A DNA stretch of 64,000 nucleotides from Amycolatopsis alba DSM 44262 (GCF_000384215.1 NZ_KB913032.1:8021605-8085604), one strand, 5' to 3'; counted from the first letter of the stretch, positions 44,760 to 54,053 are shown. Notes: a model not told the origin generated them from the sequence alone. Numbers and translations are program-made.

Positions 44760-47402
44760 ATGGCCTACTCCACACAGCCCGGCCACCGCATGCTACTGGT
44801 CCTCGACGTGGAAGGATTCGGCGCCGCCGAACGTCAGCGCAATCCCATTCAAGAAGCGGTTCGCGACGGATTATATCAGGTTTTGCGCTGGGCGCTCAAT
44901 GCGGCGAACATTTCCTGGGACGACTGTTACCACGAAGATCGCGGCGACGGCGTGCTCGTTTTGATAGCACCCCAGGTACCCAAGGCGCCGTTCATCGAAT
45001 CGTTGCCGCAGATGCTGATCAAGGCCCTGTTGCAATACAACGAAAGCGCCCCGCGGCCCGAGGAACGCATCAGGTTGCGCATGGCGCTGCACGCGGGCGA
45101 AATCAAACACGACACCCAAGGCGTCACCGGCCCGTCGATCATTCGCGCGTTCCGGCTGATCGAAGCGCCCGCGCTGAAAACGTCGCTGGCCCAGTCGCCA
45201 GGCGTACTGGCCTTCATCGTTTCCGACTGGTTCTTCGAAGAAGTCGTCCAGAACAGCTCCATTGACGATCCCAGCCGCTATCAGCCGACAACGGTGAAGG
45301 TGAAGGAGACGACAACCCGCGCCTGGATCTGTCTTCCCGACCATCCCTACCAGCGAGAAACCGAACAATTGACGGAGATTTCGGCGCCGAGGCAGTTGCC
45401 AGCCAGATCGGGACTGTTCACCGGGCGCATCCGCGAACTCGCCGAACTGACCGCGTCGTCGATTGTCGACGCCGAGTTCAAAGGCACCACGCCCATCATG
45501 GTGGTCAGCGGCATGGGCGGAATCGGGAAAACCTGGCTGGCGCTGGAATGGGCACACGAAAACATCGACCGTTTCCCGGACGGGCAGCTCTACGTGAACC
45601 TGCGCGGTTACGACCCGTCCGGTGCGCCGGTGGCGGCCGAGGTCGCGATCCGCAGTTTCCTGGAGGCGTTGTGCCCCTCGCAACGGGACATCCCGGTCGG
45701 CACCGACGCGCAGGCCGCGCTGTACCGGCGCAAGGTCGCCGACCGGCGCATGCTGATCCTGCTGGACAACGCCCGCGGCGGCGCGCAGGTGGTCCCGCTG
45801 CTCCCCCAGAGTTCCAGCTGCACCGTGCTGATCACGACCCGGCACCAGCCCACCGAACTGATCGTCGCCCACGGCGCCCGTCCGCTGAGCCTGGGCACCC
45901 TGAACGACACCGAAGCCCGTGAACTGCTGGCGAAACGCCTGGGGCCGCACCGCGTCGACGCCGAGCCCGACGCGGTGAACGATCTGGTGAGCTACTGCGC
46001 CGGGTTGCCGCTGGCGCTGAGCATCGTCGCCGCCCACGCGGCCGCCCACCACGACTTCCCGCTCGCGGCGCTGGCCGCGGACCTGGGTGACGCCTCGGCC
46101 CGGCTGGACGCGCTGGACGGCGGCGGGCTCTCCGCGAACCTGCGCACCGTCCTGTCCTTGTCCTACCAAGCTCTCGACGCGCAGACGGCCGAGGTGTTCC
46201 GGGTGCTGGGCCTGGCCCCTGGTCCGGACATCGGCGAGGCCGCCGCGGCGGTGCTGACGAACCTGAAGCCCGACCAGGCGCGCACCCTGTTGCGGCGCTT
46301 GGAGGAAGCACATCTTCTGCAACGCTACTTGCCGACCAGGTATCGCATGCACGACCTGGTCCGCCTCTACGCGGCCGAATGGGCGAGACAGGACGATCAG
46401 GCACTCGGCAAGCTGCACGGGCTGATTTCGTACTACATCCACGCCGGTTACGCGGGCGAACGGATGCTGTACCCCGACCGGAAGAAGGTCGAGATCGGCG
46501 ACGCGCCGATGGAGTTCGAACTGCCTTCCTTCACCGACGACAGTTCCATCCTGGCCTGGTTCGACCAGGAACATCCGTGCCTCATCGCCGCGCAGACGAC
46601 CGCCGAACGACTCGGCTGGGAGACGCAGGTCTGGCAGCTGGCGTGGACCCTGCACGGCTACCTGTGGCGACGCGGCCACCTGCACGAACAGCGGACCACC
46701 TGGGAAGCCGGGCTGGCCGCCGCGCGCGACCTGGACGACGCCACGATCGAAGGCCTGGCGCATCGGCTGCTGGGTCAGGCCTACGCCCGGTCGCAGCGGC
46801 TCACCGAAGCGCTGGAGCATCTGTACCGGGGCCGCGAACTGGCCAAGCAGACCGGCGACACGCACGGCGAGGCCCGGTCCTACTACGACCTGATCATGGT
46901 CTGGCGGCAGCAGAACAACGACCGGCTCGCGCTCAACCACGCGAAGGAAGCGTTCCGGTTGTTCGAGCCGCTGGACAACCTGGTCTGGAAAGCCGAAGCG
47001 CTCGACAGGATGGGCTGGCACCAGGCACGGCTGGGCCAGTACGACGACGCCCGCTCGTCGTGCGAGCAGGCACTGGCCTTGTTCCGGGACGCCCGCAACC
47101 GCCAAGGCCAGGCGGTCACCCTGGACACCCTGGGCTACATCGCCCACCATTGCGGCGAATACGACCAGGCACTGGACCAGTTCCACGAATCACTGGAACT
47201 GTGCCGGGACCTGGGTGCGACCTACTACGAGGCCGACACCCTCGAACATCTCGGCCAGTCACTGGCCGCGCTCCAGCGCCGGGCCGAGGCCCGGCTGGTC
47301 TGGCAGCAGGCCCTGCGTCTCAACCGGACCCAGGAACGCGCGGCCGACGCCGACCGCGTCGCACAGCAGCTCGCCGAACTCGACGACGAGTCCGTCAACT
47401 AG
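44760..47402 (+). CDS. STAND NTPase: cyclase-like domain, NB-ARC, tetratricopeptide repeats
   Basis: An 880-residue protein. Residues about 10-190 resemble a class III nucleotide cyclase: LVLDVEGFG (Asp16) and RGDGVLVL (Asp63) match the two metal-binding Asp motifs and RMALHAGEI follows, but SIIRAFRL has Ile where active cyclases have the catalytic Asn, with Arg kept. NB-ARC: Walker A GMGGIGKT (251-258), Walker B MLILLDNA (331-338), ITTRH (359-362) and GLPLAL. About six TPRs fill residues 640-870. ATG 44760 follows GAGGGG by 8 bases. Codon 38 is TTA. The first 700 bases use more A/T-ending codons than neighbours, hinting at transfer. It may be a regulator or a defence-type STAND; not decided. 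Confidence 0.85.
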   Translation: MAYSTQPGHRMLLVLDVEGFGAAERQRNPIQEAVRDGLYQVLRWALNAANISWDDCYHEDRGDGVLVLIAPQVPKAPFIESLPQMLIKALLQYNESAPRPEERIRLRMALHAGEIKHDTQGVTGPSIIRAFRLIEAPALKTSLAQSPGVLAFIVSDWFFEEVVQNSSIDDPSRYQPTTVKVKETTTRAWICLPDHPYQRETEQLTEISAPRQLPARSGLFTGRIRELAELTASSIVDAEFKGTTPIMVVSGMGGIGKTWLALEWAHENIDRFPDGQLYVNLRGYDPSGAPVAAEVAIRSFLEALCPSQRDIPVGTDAQAALYRRKVADRRMLILLDNARGGAQVVPLLPQSSSCTVLITTRHQPTELIVAHGARPLSLGTLNDTEARELLAKRLGPHRVDAEPDAVNDLVSYCAGLPLALSIVAAHAAAHHDFPLAALAADLGDASARLDALDGGGLSANLRTVLSLSYQALDAQTAEVFRVLGLAPGPDIGEAAAAVLTNLKPDQARTLLRRLEEAHLLQRYLPTRYRMHDLVRLYAAEWARQDDQALGKLHGLISYYIHAGYAGERMLYPDRKKVEIGDAPMEFELPSFTDDSSILAWFDQEHPCLIAAQTTAERLGWETQVWQLAWTLHGYLWRRGHLHEQRTTWEAGLAAARDLDDATIEGLAHRLLGQAYARSQRLTEALEHLYRGRELAKQTGDTHGEARSYYDLIMVWRQQNNDRLALNHAKEAFRLFEPLDNLVWKAEALDRMGWHQARLGQYDDARSSCEQALALFRDARNRQGQAVTLDTLGYIAHHCGEYDQALDQFHESLELCRDLGATYYEADTLEHLGQSLAALQRRAEARLVWQQALRLNRTQERAADADRVAQQLAELDDESVN

Positions 47403-47974
47403 AACCCCGGCCAGCCCCGCCGCAGGAAGACGAACGCGGCGTCCAGCGCGGCGGCCGGATCCGGTTCGACACCGGCCAGGTCCGGGACCTCGAGGACGTA
47501 GCGGGCCAGCAGCCGCACGGAGAAATCGTCCCGCCCGCTCTGTTCGGCGACGACCTTCGTGAGCGCGTCCTCGCACCCCGTCCACAGTGTCCTGGCGTAG
47601 GCGCGCAGTGCCGGGGTGGCGACCACCAGATCCGCCACGCGGCGGGCCAGCGGATCGGGATCCGGGTCGAACGGACCGCGGGTCGCGAGGAAGTCCTGCA
47701 ACGCCCGCAGGATCGAGACACCCTCGGCGCGGGTGCGTACCGCGGCGGCGAGTGCCGCCTCGCGTTCGCGCCCGTGGCCGAGGACCAGCGCCTCCTTGCC
47801 TCCGGGGAAGTGCGCGAACAGCGTGGACACCGCCGTGTCCGCGGCGTCCGCGATCTCCGCGACGGTGACGTTGTCGAAGCCCCGCGCCAGGAAGAGGTCT
47901 CGCGCCGCCCCCGACAGGGCCTGACGGGTGGCCGCCTTCTTGCGTTCGCGTCTGCCCGGCTCGGTCTGTCCCAT
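47399..47974 (-). CDS. TetR-family transcriptional regulator
   Basis: A 191-residue repressor with the TetR helix-turn-helix (AARDLFLARGFDNVTVAEIADAADTAVSTLFAHFPGGKEAL, residues 25-65) and a helical ligand domain. It is divergent from an SDR gene across an 79-base spacer holding a 15-base perfect palindrome and related half-sites, so autoregulation and repression of the SDR are likely. TAAGGT lies 6 bases before the ATG (leaderless-like). The 3' end overlaps the STAND gene by 4 bases. Confidence 0.9.
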   Translation of the reverse strand: MGQTEPGRRERKKAATRQALSGAARDLFLARGFDNVTVAEIADAADTAVSTLFAHFPGGKEALVLGHGREREAALAAAVRTRAEGVSILRALQDFLATRGPFDPDPDPLARRVADLVVATPALRAYARTLWTGCEDALTKVVAEQSGRDDFSVRLLARYVLEVPDLAGVEPDPAAALDAAFVFLRRGWPGF

Positions 47975-47988
47975 GCGACCACCTTACA

Positions 47989-48037
47989 TCGAAGTCACTC
48001 CGAATTCGACATGAGTGTATATTCGAAGTGACTTCGA
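47989..48037. promoter_or_regulatory. TetR operator region: 15-bp palindrome plus half-sites
   Basis: TCGAAGT-G-ACTTCGA is a perfect palindrome at 48023-48037. TCGAAGTCACT at 47989-47999 is an inverted match to AGTGACTTCGA at 48027-48037. TGTATA (about 48016-48021) just before the palindrome could be the SDR promoter -10. The arrangement fits repression of both divergent genes. Confidence 0.75.
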
Positions 48038-48053
48038 CTTTGAGAGGACCATC

Positions 48054-48965
48054 ATGACGCACTGGGATGTCCACCACCTGCCGCGCGCCGACGGCAAGGC
48101 CTTCCTGGTCACCGGCGGCAACGCGGGAATCGGCTACTTCGCCGCCGAGCAGCTCGCCGGGACCGGCGCCACCGTGGTCCTCGGCAGCCGGGACGCTGCC
48201 AAGGCCGACGCCGCGATGGCGTCGATCCGAAGCCAGGTCCCTGGCGCGAAACTCGGGCACCTGCGGCTCGACCTCTCCGATCTCTCGTCCATCAAGTCCT
48301 CTGTGGACAGTCTGGGGATCGAGAGGCTCGACGCCGTCGTCTGCAACGCGGGCGTGCTCCTGGAGAACCAGCCGAGGCGCGAGACTCCGGATGGCCACGA
48401 GCTGACGTTCGCCACCAACCATCTCGGGCATTTCGTCCTGGTGCACCACCTGATGCCGTTGCTCGAAGCGGCGGAGGCAGGCCGCGTGGTCGCCACGGGC
48501 AGCTTCGTGGGCAAGTCCGCCGAACTCGATCTGGACGACCTCCAGAACAAGCGGGACCACCAGCCCAAGCGCACTTACGCGCGCTCGAAGCTGGCTCAGA
48601 TGCTGTTCGCCTTCGAACTCGACAGGCGGCTGCGCGCCGCCGGGAGCACGGTGCTGAGCGTCGTCGACCATCCCGGTGGCGCGCTCGACTCCCTGACCCC
48701 GCCGCGGCCGGTGCACCCGGCGGCCGAGGGCCGGAAGTTCCCGGCCGGGCTTTTGTTGCAGGGCAAGGAAGCCGGGGCCTGGCCCGCCGTCCGCGCCGTG
48801 CTCGACCCGGCCGTGCGCGGCGGTGAGATGTACGGTCCGCGGGTATTCGGCCTGCGCGGTGAACCCCGGCGAGAACCCGTTCGCGGCAAGCTGGCCGACG
48901 CCGGGCTCGCCGCCCGGCTGTGGGCGGCGAGCGTCGGCCTCACCGGCGTCGCGGTCACACGGTGA
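48054..48965 (+). CDS. short-chain dehydrogenase/reductase
   Basis: A 303-residue oxidoreductase of the retinol-dehydrogenase-like SDR type: VTGGNAGIGYFAAEQL (residues 18-33), VVCNAGVLLEN, FATNHLGHFVLVHHL, catalytic Ser in VATGSFVGK and Tyr/Lys in RTYARSKLAQM. GAGAGG precedes the ATG by 6 bases. It is probably repressed by the divergent TetR protein and may act on the same ligand. The 3' end overlaps the PepSY gene by 11 bases, convergently. Confidence 0.88.
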   Translation: MTHWDVHHLPRADGKAFLVTGGNAGIGYFAAEQLAGTGATVVLGSRDAAKADAAMASIRSQVPGAKLGHLRLDLSDLSSIKSSVDSLGIERLDAVVCNAGVLLENQPRRETPDGHELTFATNHLGHFVLVHHLMPLLEAAEAGRVVATGSFVGKSAELDLDDLQNKRDHQPKRTYARSKLAQMLFAFELDRRLRAAGSTVLSVVDHPGGALDSLTPPRPVHPAAEGRKFPAGLLLQGKEAGAWPAVRAVLDPAVRGGEMYGPRVFGLRGEPRREPVRGKLADAGLAARLWAASVGLTGVAVTR

Positions 48966-50340
48966 CGTCGCCGGATTCCGTTTTCGCCCCACGGCCGGAC
49001 CGCAGGCCCAGCAGCAGGTCGATCACCAGGAACGCCAGCAGGCTGATGCCGAACAGCGGCACGAACCAGCCGATCGCGGCGGCGAGGACGAGAAGGCCCG
49101 CCACCAGGGCGGGCGGCGCCTTCCGCCATTGACCGCGCGGGATCGGCCGCCCGAACGTCAGCCCGGTGGCCTTGGTCGGCCTGCGCCGCCACCACATCCG
49201 GTAGCCGAGCACGACCAGCGTGACCAGCCCGGCGCCGAGCAGGAGCAGCAGGATCTGGTTGGGCCAGCCGAAGAGCACGCCCATATGCGCGTCGATCCCC
49301 CAGCGGGCGAGCTTCGCCATCAGCGGGTAGTCGGCGAACCGCACCTCACCCAGGATCTGCCCGGTGGTCCCGTCGACCGCGACGGCGTCGACCTGCGTCG
49401 GCCAGCCCCGCTCGACTTCCGCCACCTGCCAAGGAGCGCCGGGTTTCGCGGGCAGCCCGATCTCCACCGAGGCCGCGTCGATCCCGGCGGCGCGGGCCGA
49501 GGCCAGCATCGCGTCCACGCTCTCGGGGCTCGCGGGAGCGGGGGCGGGCGCCTCCCCGTGACCCGCGTGCCCGGCGTGTTCGTCGGCGCCCGTCACCTTC
49601 AGCGCCGGGGTGGCCCACCCGAGGGACTCTCGCAGCGCGGAGACGTTCTCGCCCGCGTACGCCGACCACGTCAGCCCTGTCGCGGACAGGAACAAGGCGC
49701 CGAGCAGGACCCACAGCCCGACGGACCCGTGACGGCGCACCGACTTCCCGCGGTCGGACTCGGCCTTCTCGGTCCGGCGGGCCCGGCGGCGGCTCACCCA
49801 CAGCACGAGACCGCCCAGCGCGACCACCCACAGCCAGGACGCGGCGAGTTCGCTGTAGAGGCGGCCCGGTTCGCCGAGCAGCAGGCTGCGGTGCAGCTGG
49901 TCGAGGGTGGTCCGGAGCGGCAAGGCGCCGCTAGAGCCGTACGCGACGAGGTCGCCGCGCACCTGCGCGGTGGCCGGGTCGACGAAGACCGCGCGCCGTT
50001 CGGACTCGCCGAGTCCCTTTTCGGCGAACAGGACGCGGGTCGTGTCGCCCGGCTCGGGGGCGGGGCGGACGGCGACCAGCTCGCCACCGGGGTTACTGAC
50101 TTGCGCCGCCTTGACCTGATCGGCGAGCGAGACCTGGTTCAGCCCGACGGGTGCCCGCAGCTGGTCGGCGTAGAGCCAGGACTCCATCTGCGGCGTCGCC
50201 GCGTACAGGACACCGGTGAGCGCGGCGATGAGGACGAACGGGCCGACGAGAACGCCGGCGTAGAAGTGAAGACGGAGGAACAGCCCGCGCCAGCCGGTCG
50301 CGCGCGGCGGGCTCGTGGTCGATTCGATTCGCGTTGCCAT
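48955..50340 (-). CDS. PepSY-associated transmembrane protein
   Basis: A 461-residue membrane protein of the PepSY_TM (DUF3526/PiuB-like) type: LRLHFYAGVLVGPFVLIAALTG, the conserved LDQLHRSLLLGEPGRLYSELAASWLW, WGIDAHMGVLFGWPNQ, and about five helices. The extracytoplasmic loop has a His-rich patch (DEHAGHAGHGE), suggesting metal binding. Relatives are linked to iron reduction or heme handling. It is followed upstream on the same strand by a small His-containing membrane protein, probably in one operon. Confidence 0.83.
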   Translation of the reverse strand: MATRIESTTSPPRATGWRGLFLRLHFYAGVLVGPFVLIAALTGVLYAATPQMESWLYADQLRAPVGLNQVSLADQVKAAQVSNPGGELVAVRPAPEPGDTTRVLFAEKGLGESERRAVFVDPATAQVRGDLVAYGSSGALPLRTTLDQLHRSLLLGEPGRLYSELAASWLWVVALGGLVLWVSRRRARRTEKAESDRGKSVRRHGSVGLWVLLGALFLSATGLTWSAYAGENVSALRESLGWATPALKVTGADEHAGHAGHGEAPAPAPASPESVDAMLASARAAGIDAASVEIGLPAKPGAPWQVAEVERGWPTQVDAVAVDGTTGQILGEVRFADYPLMAKLARWGIDAHMGVLFGWPNQILLLLLGAGLVTLVVLGYRMWWRRRPTKATGLTFGRPIPRGQWRKAPPALVAGLLVLAAAIGWFVPLFGISLLAFLVIDLLLGLRSGRGAKTESGDVTV

Positions 50341-50454
50341 GGGGGAACTCCTGAGGCGTGGGTGGGGAGGCGTGCGCCTGCGCCGCGCGCCGGAGTGGTC
50401 ACGGCGCGCGTGCTGAGCCCTGCCAGGACACGGGTCCCGGCAGGGTTTCGGGGA

Positions 50455-51000
50455 TCAGGCGGACGTCACCGGCGGACCGCGCCGCGAAAGCACGTCTCGC
50501 AGGAGCGCCTCGGTCGCGGGGTACTTCACCGCGAGCGGGACATGGATGCGCAGGGGCGCCGTCGCGGGCCGGGGAGACAAGCGGCGCGGGAGGACCGAAG
50601 CGATCAACGTCGTGAGGGCGAACAGGACGCGCTCGGCACCGGCGAGCACCGTGACCACCACGAGGGTCGCGACACCGTGCCCGGCCATCATGAGCGGGCC
50701 GCTGCCCGGCGGTCCCGCCTGATGGGAATGCGACTCCCAGGTCAGGAAGCCGAGGGAGGCGTGCATCGCCGCTTGCCCGCCGGCGACCAGGCAGAGAATG
50801 GCGAGCGGACCGCGCCGTCGTCCCGCGAACGCGTAGGCCACCCAGCTCAGGAGGGCGACGAGCAGGACGACCACGCCGAGGTCGGGAACACGTCCGCTGG
50901 TGCTGACGTGCGCACCGGTCGCCAAGGTACCGGTCAGGACCCCCACGACCCCGCCGCGGAGGCGCCTGGCCGGGCCTCGGCTCGTGGTCGGCGTGCGCAC
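50455..51000 (-). CDS. small multi-pass membrane protein next to the PepSY gene
   Basis: About 181 residues with roughly four hydrophobic segments (LRGGVVGVLTGTLATGA, LGVVVLLVALLSWVAYAFAG, LAILCLVAGGQAAMHASLGF, GVATLVVVTVLAGAERVLFALTTLIASVL) and histidines in HASLGFLTWESHSHQ and MMAGHGVA at membrane edges. I do not recognise the family; proteins like it are often annotated as hypothetical or copper-related. GTG 51000 is tentative. It precedes the PepSY gene by 115 bases on the same strand, so a joint role in metal handling is inferred. Confidence 0.6.
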   Translation of the reverse strand: MRTPTTSRGPARRLRGGVVGVLTGTLATGAHVSTSGRVPDLGVVVLLVALLSWVAYAFAGRRRGPLAILCLVAGGQAAMHASLGFLTWESHSHQAGPPGSGPLMMAGHGVATLVVVTVLAGAERVLFALTTLIASVLPRRLSPRPATAPLRIHVPLAVKYPATEALLRDVLSRRGPPVTSA

Positions 51001-51056
51001 GGGAGGCAGAGTAGAGCGCGACCGGGCCTTCTGTCTCTCCTTGATATCGTCCCCCG

Positions 51057-52250
51057 GTGTTCCGCAGCCTGTCGTTCCTCCGGCTCTGGACCGGGAACAC
51101 CGCCTCCGGGCTGGCGACCTGGGCCCTCCCGTTCGTCCTCGGCCTTGCCGTGCTCGAACGCTCGCTTTCGGCCGTTGACCTCGGCATCGTGCTGGCCGCC
51201 CGCACCGTGGGATTCCTGGTGGCCGTCCCGGTGGCGGGGGTGCTCGCCGACCGGCACTCCCGCCGGCAGGTCGTGCTGTGGGCGGGCATGATCGCGGGTC
51301 TCGCCACGCCCTTGATCGCGGCGGGCATGGGCCGGTCCGTCCTGCTGACGGCCGCCGCTGCCGCCGTCGTCGGGATCGGGCAGGGCGCGTGCCGCCCGGC
51401 GTTCCAGGCGCTGACCGCCGAGGTGATCGCCGAAGACCGGCGCCAGCAGGCCAATGCCGCGATGACACTGGCCGTCCGGGTCACGACGCTCGTCGCGCCC
51501 GGTCTCACCGCCCTGCTCTCGCAGGTCGCCTCGACGACGGCCCTGGTGCTCGGCACCGGGGTGCTGTGGCTGGGCACCGCGCTGATCCCGCCGCGGGGCA
51601 CTTTCGCCCCGGCTCCGGCCGCCGCCAGGACCCGCTTCTTCGGCGAGTTCGCCGACGGTCTCCGCGAAGCCCGCCGTCACCCGTGGTTCCTCGCCGGGCT
51701 CGGCGCGCTGACCGCCGTGATCGCGACCGGCTACTCCGCCACCGGTGTCGTGTTGCCGCTGGTCAGCCGCGACCGCTATGACACCGAAGCCGTCTTGGCA
51801 GGCGGGCTCACCGCGTACACGCTCGGCGCGCTCGCGGGCGCCGTCGTCATCGCCCGCTGGCGGCCGAAGCGGCAGGGCTGGGCGGCGCTGACCGGACTCG
51901 GCTGTTACGGCTTCGCGCCACTGAGCCTGCTGTTCCCCGTGCACCCGGCCGTCGTCATCGCCGCCTACGCCGTCGCGGGGCTGGGCATCGAACTGTTCAA
52001 CGTCCCGTGGTTCACCGCGACCCAGCGGGAGGTCGAACCGGGGAAGCTCGCGCGGGTGTCCTCTTTGGACTTCCTGTTCTCCTACGGCCTGGCGCCCGCC
52101 GGGCTGGCGTTCATCGCGCCCGCGATCGACGGCTTCGGGGCGACGCCGGTCTTGGCGGTGTGCGCCGTCGTCTGTTTCGCCGCGCCGGCCGCCGCGGCAC
52201 TCGTTCCCTCTTCGCGTGACTTTCGGGCCGCCGCGACCGCCCGCGCTTAG
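51057..52250 (+). CDS. MFS transporter (DHA3-like)
   Basis: A 397-residue, 12-helix permease: FRSLSFLRLWTGNTASGLATW at the N-terminus, GVLADRHSRRQVV (motif A), and GQGACRPAFQALTAEVIAEDRRQQANA in the helix 4-5 region, as in DHA3 macrolide- or enterobactin-exporter-like proteins. GTG 51057 follows TATCGT by 6 bases, a leaderless arrangement. It is divergent from the small membrane protein. Substrate unknown; a second siderophore or drug exporter is possible. Confidence 0.83.
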   Translation: MFRSLSFLRLWTGNTASGLATWALPFVLGLAVLERSLSAVDLGIVLAARTVGFLVAVPVAGVLADRHSRRQVVLWAGMIAGLATPLIAAGMGRSVLLTAAAAAVVGIGQGACRPAFQALTAEVIAEDRRQQANAAMTLAVRVTTLVAPGLTALLSQVASTTALVLGTGVLWLGTALIPPRGTFAPAPAAARTRFFGEFADGLREARRHPWFLAGLGALTAVIATGYSATGVVLPLVSRDRYDTEAVLAGGLTAYTLGALAGAVVIARWRPKRQGWAALTGLGCYGFAPLSLLFPVHPAVVIAAYAVAGLGIELFNVPWFTATQREVEPGKLARVSSLDFLFSYGLAPAGLAFIAPAIDGFGATPVLAVCAVVCFAAPAAAALVPSSRDFRAAATARA

Positions 52251-52266
52251 CCGGCTGCTTGCGAAG

Positions 52267-53840
52267 TCAGCGGCCGGTCGTGACCCGGCTGATCCGGCCG
52301 CGCATCCGTGCGCGGCCCGCCGGGTCACGCCACCGGAGGTGCCTGTCGAGCACCTCGCGGAGCACACCTCCGAGCACAAGGCCTTCGGTGGCGGTCTCGA
52401 CACAGGGATGGTCGCGGAGCCAGTCGAACAGCTCCGAAGACCGTCCTCCCGGCAGCACGGATCGGAGGAGGTCTTCGGTGGTGTGGTCCGCTTCCGCGCA
52501 CACGTACAAGGCCCACCGGTGTGCCTCCGACGGCGGATTTCCGGCCAGATGCGTGTAAACGGTGTCGACGACGTAGCGTTCCGCGTCCGCCCGCGGTGAC
52601 CTGCTGATCTCGGCGGCCAGGGAGAGCGCGAACGGATTGCCCGCCGCGAAGTCCACAATGGACTTCCGCAGGAGCGGGTCGACATCACGCGCTTCGAGCA
52701 GTGCCGCGGACTCGTTTTCGCTCAAGGCTTCGAGTTTCCGGAGCCTGATCCTCCCCGACCATGCCGGATCGACCAGCATCGTGGCGTCCGGGCCGGTGCG
52801 GCCGGCGACCACGACGGTGGCGCCTTCGGGCAGGCGGCGGAAGACGTCGGCGGGCTCGTCGAGGTCCTCGAACGCGTCGACCAGCCGCACCGGCTTGCCC
52901 ATGGCGGCCGCGTCGTCGGCGAGCTTCCGCAGCAGGCCGACTTCCCGACACCGGGGGCACCGGTGAAGAACAGCACCTCGGCGCCCTTGGCCGGATCTCT
53001 CGCGAGCAGCCGCCGGAATTCGGCGCGTTCGCGCTCGCGGCCGACGAACAGCGAGTCCGGCGCACGGCGGACCGGTGCCCGTTCGTCGTCCGCGCGAAGC
53101 ACCTTCTCGTGCAGCGCCCGCAGTTTCGCCCCTGGCCGGACTCCGAGTTCTTCGTCGAACAGGTCGTGGACCGCCCGGTAGAGTTCGAGCGCCTCGGCCC
53201 GGCGCCCGCCGCGATGGAGGGCGAGCAGATAGATCTCGTACAGCGGCTCTTCGAGGCGGTTCCGCTCGATCAGCACGGGCATCTCGGCCATCACCTCGTC
53301 GTGCTCCCCGAGTTCCAGACGCAGCCGGAGTAACTCCTGGGTGGCGGTCAGCTTCAGCCGCTCCAGCCGTGAGCGCTCGTGTTCGGCCGCTTCGCCGGGG
53401 ACACCGGCCAGCGCCGTCCCGGTCCAGAGACCGAGTGCCCGCTCCAGCAGCTGCGCCGCCTCCTGGACGGTGTGTGCCTGACGCGCGCTCTCGATCAGCC
53501 CGGCGAACTCGGCCGCGTCCACCTCGCAGGAATCCAGGTCCAGCCGATAGCCGCCGGACCGCGAGATGATCGCCGACCCCAGTCCCTGCAAGGAGAGAAG
53601 CCGCCGGAGACGGGAGATGTAGGTGCGGATGACGGCTTCACCGGTCGCGGGTGCCCGTTCGCCCCAGAGCCCGTCGATCAGCTCGCCGGTCCGGACGAAA
53701 TTGCCCGCGTTGGCCAGCAACAGCGTCAGAACGGCCTGCTGCTGCGGCGAGCCCAGGTCCAGCCGGGTGCCGCCGCTGGTGAAACCGGGCGGGCCGAGCA
53801 CGGTGAAGCGGTACCGGACTTCCTGCGGCAGGTGGGACAT
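52267..53840 (-). pseudogene. SARP/AfsR-type regulator (OmpR-type DNA-binding, BTAD, NTPase) interrupted by a frameshift
   Basis: Two frames together make one regulator. From ATG 53840, frame 1 encodes a winged helix (LDLGSPQQQAVLTLLLANAG, then VIRTYISRLRRLL), a bacterial transcriptional activator domain (about 100-250) and a Walker A GAPGVGKS. It then continues as nonsense to 52722. From about 52936 another frame resumes sensible sequence (LLRKLADDA, MGKPVRLVDAFEDLDEPADV) to the stop at 52267. One missing base just after the Walker A serine (near 52936-52939; an extra G would restore Lys-Ser-Gly-Leu-Leu) explains it. It is either a true mutation that leaves a DNA-binding/BTAD protein without its NTPase, or a sequence error. 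No TPR region follows. Confidence 0.8.
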
Positions 53841-53959
53841 GAGCGAAAAGGTAGGCGGGTACCGGCGGCCTCCGCGCCTGTCGGACGACGTCGTCGGCGT
53901 ACGTCGCCCACCCAGGGGCTGGGCGTCCTGCTTCGTCGGCGCCGTCCGTCCCGGCGATC

Positions 53960-54016
53960 GTGTCGCGAAAGCCACTTTCGGGACATCAGACGTCGCGAAA
54001 GTGGCTTTCGCGACAC
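53960..54016. repeat. two tandem copies of the GTGTCGCGAAAG stem-loop repeat
   Basis: Copy at 53960-53986: GTGTCGCGAAAG-CCA-CTTTCGGGACAT, two mismatches. Copy at 53990-54016: CGTCGCGAAAG-TGG-CTTTCGCGAC core with one end mismatch. The loops CCA and TGG are complementary, so the copies are in opposite orientation. The same element stands alone at 10590. Confidence 0.75.
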
Positions 54017-54053
54017 GCGGCCTGTGTCCGGGCTGCGCGGTCTCTCGGTGGTC

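Noticed and set aside
44760..45330. active adenylate cyclase
   Set aside because: The catalytic Asn position is Ile, so activity is not claimed despite the two Asp motifs.
44871..47186. 771-codon minus-strand frame
   Set aside because: It is antisense to the STAND gene, which has all the recognisable motifs on the plus strand.
51057..52250. second siderophore exporter assigned to the NRPS cluster
   Set aside because: It resembles DHA3 exporters but is 20 kb away with no iron box, so only the in-operon DHA2 transporter was linked to the siderophore.
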